Shown here one piece after another: positions 4,511 through 5,230 of a stretch of DNA of 5,230 nt; position 1 is the stretch's first letter; each line of letters opens with the position of its first letter. Below the pieces are notes generated by a model. The model had not been told where the DNA came from. It saw nothing but the letters and a program-made list of their open reading frames with translations, and ran no database searches. Source of the DNA: Oscillospiraceae bacterium. GTDB lineage: Bacteria > Bacillota > Clostridia > Oscillospirales > Acutalibacteraceae. The position numbers and the translations under genes are program-made. Location of the stretch: assembly GCA_003486665.1 (NCBI GenBank), contig DNGF01000007.1, forward strand, positions 1 through 5,230, written 5' to 3'.

Positions 4511-5230
4511 ATGCGTATAAATTGTCCCGAAAAAATTCTTAAAGCCATCTCCCTGCTTGAGGGCGGTGGATATTCCGCCTATGCTGTCGGAGGCTGTGTG
4601 CGCGACTCGATTATGGGCAGGACTCCGAACGATTGGGACATGACAACCTCGGCAACGCCCGACGAAACAAAAGAGGTCTTCAAAGGCTTCCGCACCATTG
4701 CAACGGGGATAAAACACGGCACGGTTACGGTCTTGATCGACTCCGAGCCTGTTGAAATAACGACCATGAGAGTTGACGGAGAATACTCCGACAACCGCCA
4801 CCCGGAAAGCGTATCGTTTACCAAAAAAATTGAAGATGACCTTTCACGCCGCGATTTCACGGTAAATGCAATGGCATACAATCCCAAAACAGGCATTGTT
4901 GATCCGTTCGGCGGTCAAAGTGACATCAAAAATAAAACTATTCGCTGCGTCGGAAATCCGGATATGCGTTTTAATGAGGATGCTTTAAGAATTCTCCGTG
5001 CATTAAGATTTGCTTCGGTTCTCGGCTTTGATATCGACAATCAGACTTCGCAAAGTATTATAAGCAGCCGCTCTCTGCTTCAAAACATTTCTAAAGAGAG
5101 AATCCGCGTTGAGCTGATAAAAATGCTCTGCGGAAGCAACATTGAAAATATATTAGCGAAATACAAAAGTGTAATATTTGAGATAATTCCCGAACTCGCC
5201 GCAGAGGATAAATTCTTACAGCACACGCCG
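4511..5230 (+). CDS. cca: CCA-adding tRNA nucleotidyltransferase, 5' part (runs off window)
   Basis: The first 240 codons of a class II CCA-adding enzyme are present, with no stop before the window ends. The enzyme builds or repairs the 3' CCA end of tRNAs from CTP and ATP in the cytoplasm. Visible motifs in order are the nucleotidyltransferase helix VGGCVRD (26-32), the metal-binding pair Asp41 and Asp43 in NDWDMTT, the RRDFTVNAMAY segment (113-123) and DPFGG (131-135). The template motif EDALR (156-160) matches the EDxxR that selects C or A in CCA enzymes, followed by ILRALRFA (161-168). This motif set favours a CCA-adding enzyme over a poly(A) polymerase. Full-length relatives are about 400-450 residues, some with a C-terminal HD domain, so the tail is missing here only because of the window edge. 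The ATG is supported by AAAGGAG at 4496-4502, eight bases upstream. Confidence 0.94.
   Translation, partial: MRINCPEKILKAISLLEGGGYSAYAVGGCVRDSIMGRTPNDWDMTTSATPDETKEVFKGFRTIATGIKHGTVTVLIDSEPVEITTMRVDGEYSDNRHPESVSFTKKIEDDLSRRDFTVNAMAYNPKTGIVDPFGGQSDIKNKTIRCVGNPDMRFNEDALRILRALRFASVLGFDIDNQTSQSIISSRSLLQNISKERIRVELIKMLCGSNIENILAKYKSVIFEIIPELAAEDKFLQHTP

Noticed and set aside
4427..4896. Two long open frames on the minus strand inside the cca region
   Set aside because: They lie opposite cca, whose motifs are unambiguous, and one would run across the divergent promoters. They are antisense shadows.

Overview
The window looks like chromosomal DNA of a low-to-moderate GC Firmicute, most likely a gut Clostridia of the Ruminococcaceae/Oscillospiraceae type. 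This is inferred from strong AGGAG-type ribosome sites, SigA-like promoters with 17-base spacers, and the clostridial look of the RluA, PlsC-zinc-ribbon and ArsC-like proteins. I see no transposase, phage gene, CRISPR array, tRNA or rRNA. Most of the window is ordinary core or housekeeping sequence.

Layout: seven genes lie on the minus strand and one on the plus strand. Reading the minus strand downstream from about 4430, there is an ArsC/Spx-like thioredoxin-fold protein (4398-4057), then a small exported protein with an excisionase-like helix-turn-helix segment (3980-3606) under its own promoter. A gene-poor stretch of about 260 bases ending in a strong hairpin follows. Next is a pair overlapping by ATGA: a 96-residue unknown coiled-coil-like protein (3345-3055) and an RluA-family pseudouridine synthase (3058-2402). 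Then a fresh promoter drives a two-gene lipid unit, a PlsC-type acyltransferase carrying a C-terminal zinc ribbon (2314-998) and an acyl carrier protein (991-761), closed by a hairpin. Last is an unknown two-span membrane protein (685-23). On the plus strand, starting at 4511 and running off the window, is the 5' part of the CCA-adding tRNA nucleotidyltransferase gene.

How the parts fit: the cca and arsC-like genes are divergent, and their predicted promoters occupy the same 35 bases with each -10 abutting the other's -35, so they probably exclude each other. The acyltransferase and ACP are translationally linked: the ACP ribosome site lies in the last codons of the acyltransferase. They plausibly work together in acyl transfer to a lysolipid or another acceptor. 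The acyltransferase start is better placed at a TTG at 2314 than at the upstream GTG at 2356, because the promoter puts the transcript start almost on that GTG.

The points most worth checking are the interlocked divergent promoters, the acyltransferase-zinc-ribbon/ACP pair, the exported excisionase-like protein, and the unexplained intergenic stretch at 3408-3605. All functional statements rest on motif reading by eye; no database search was run.
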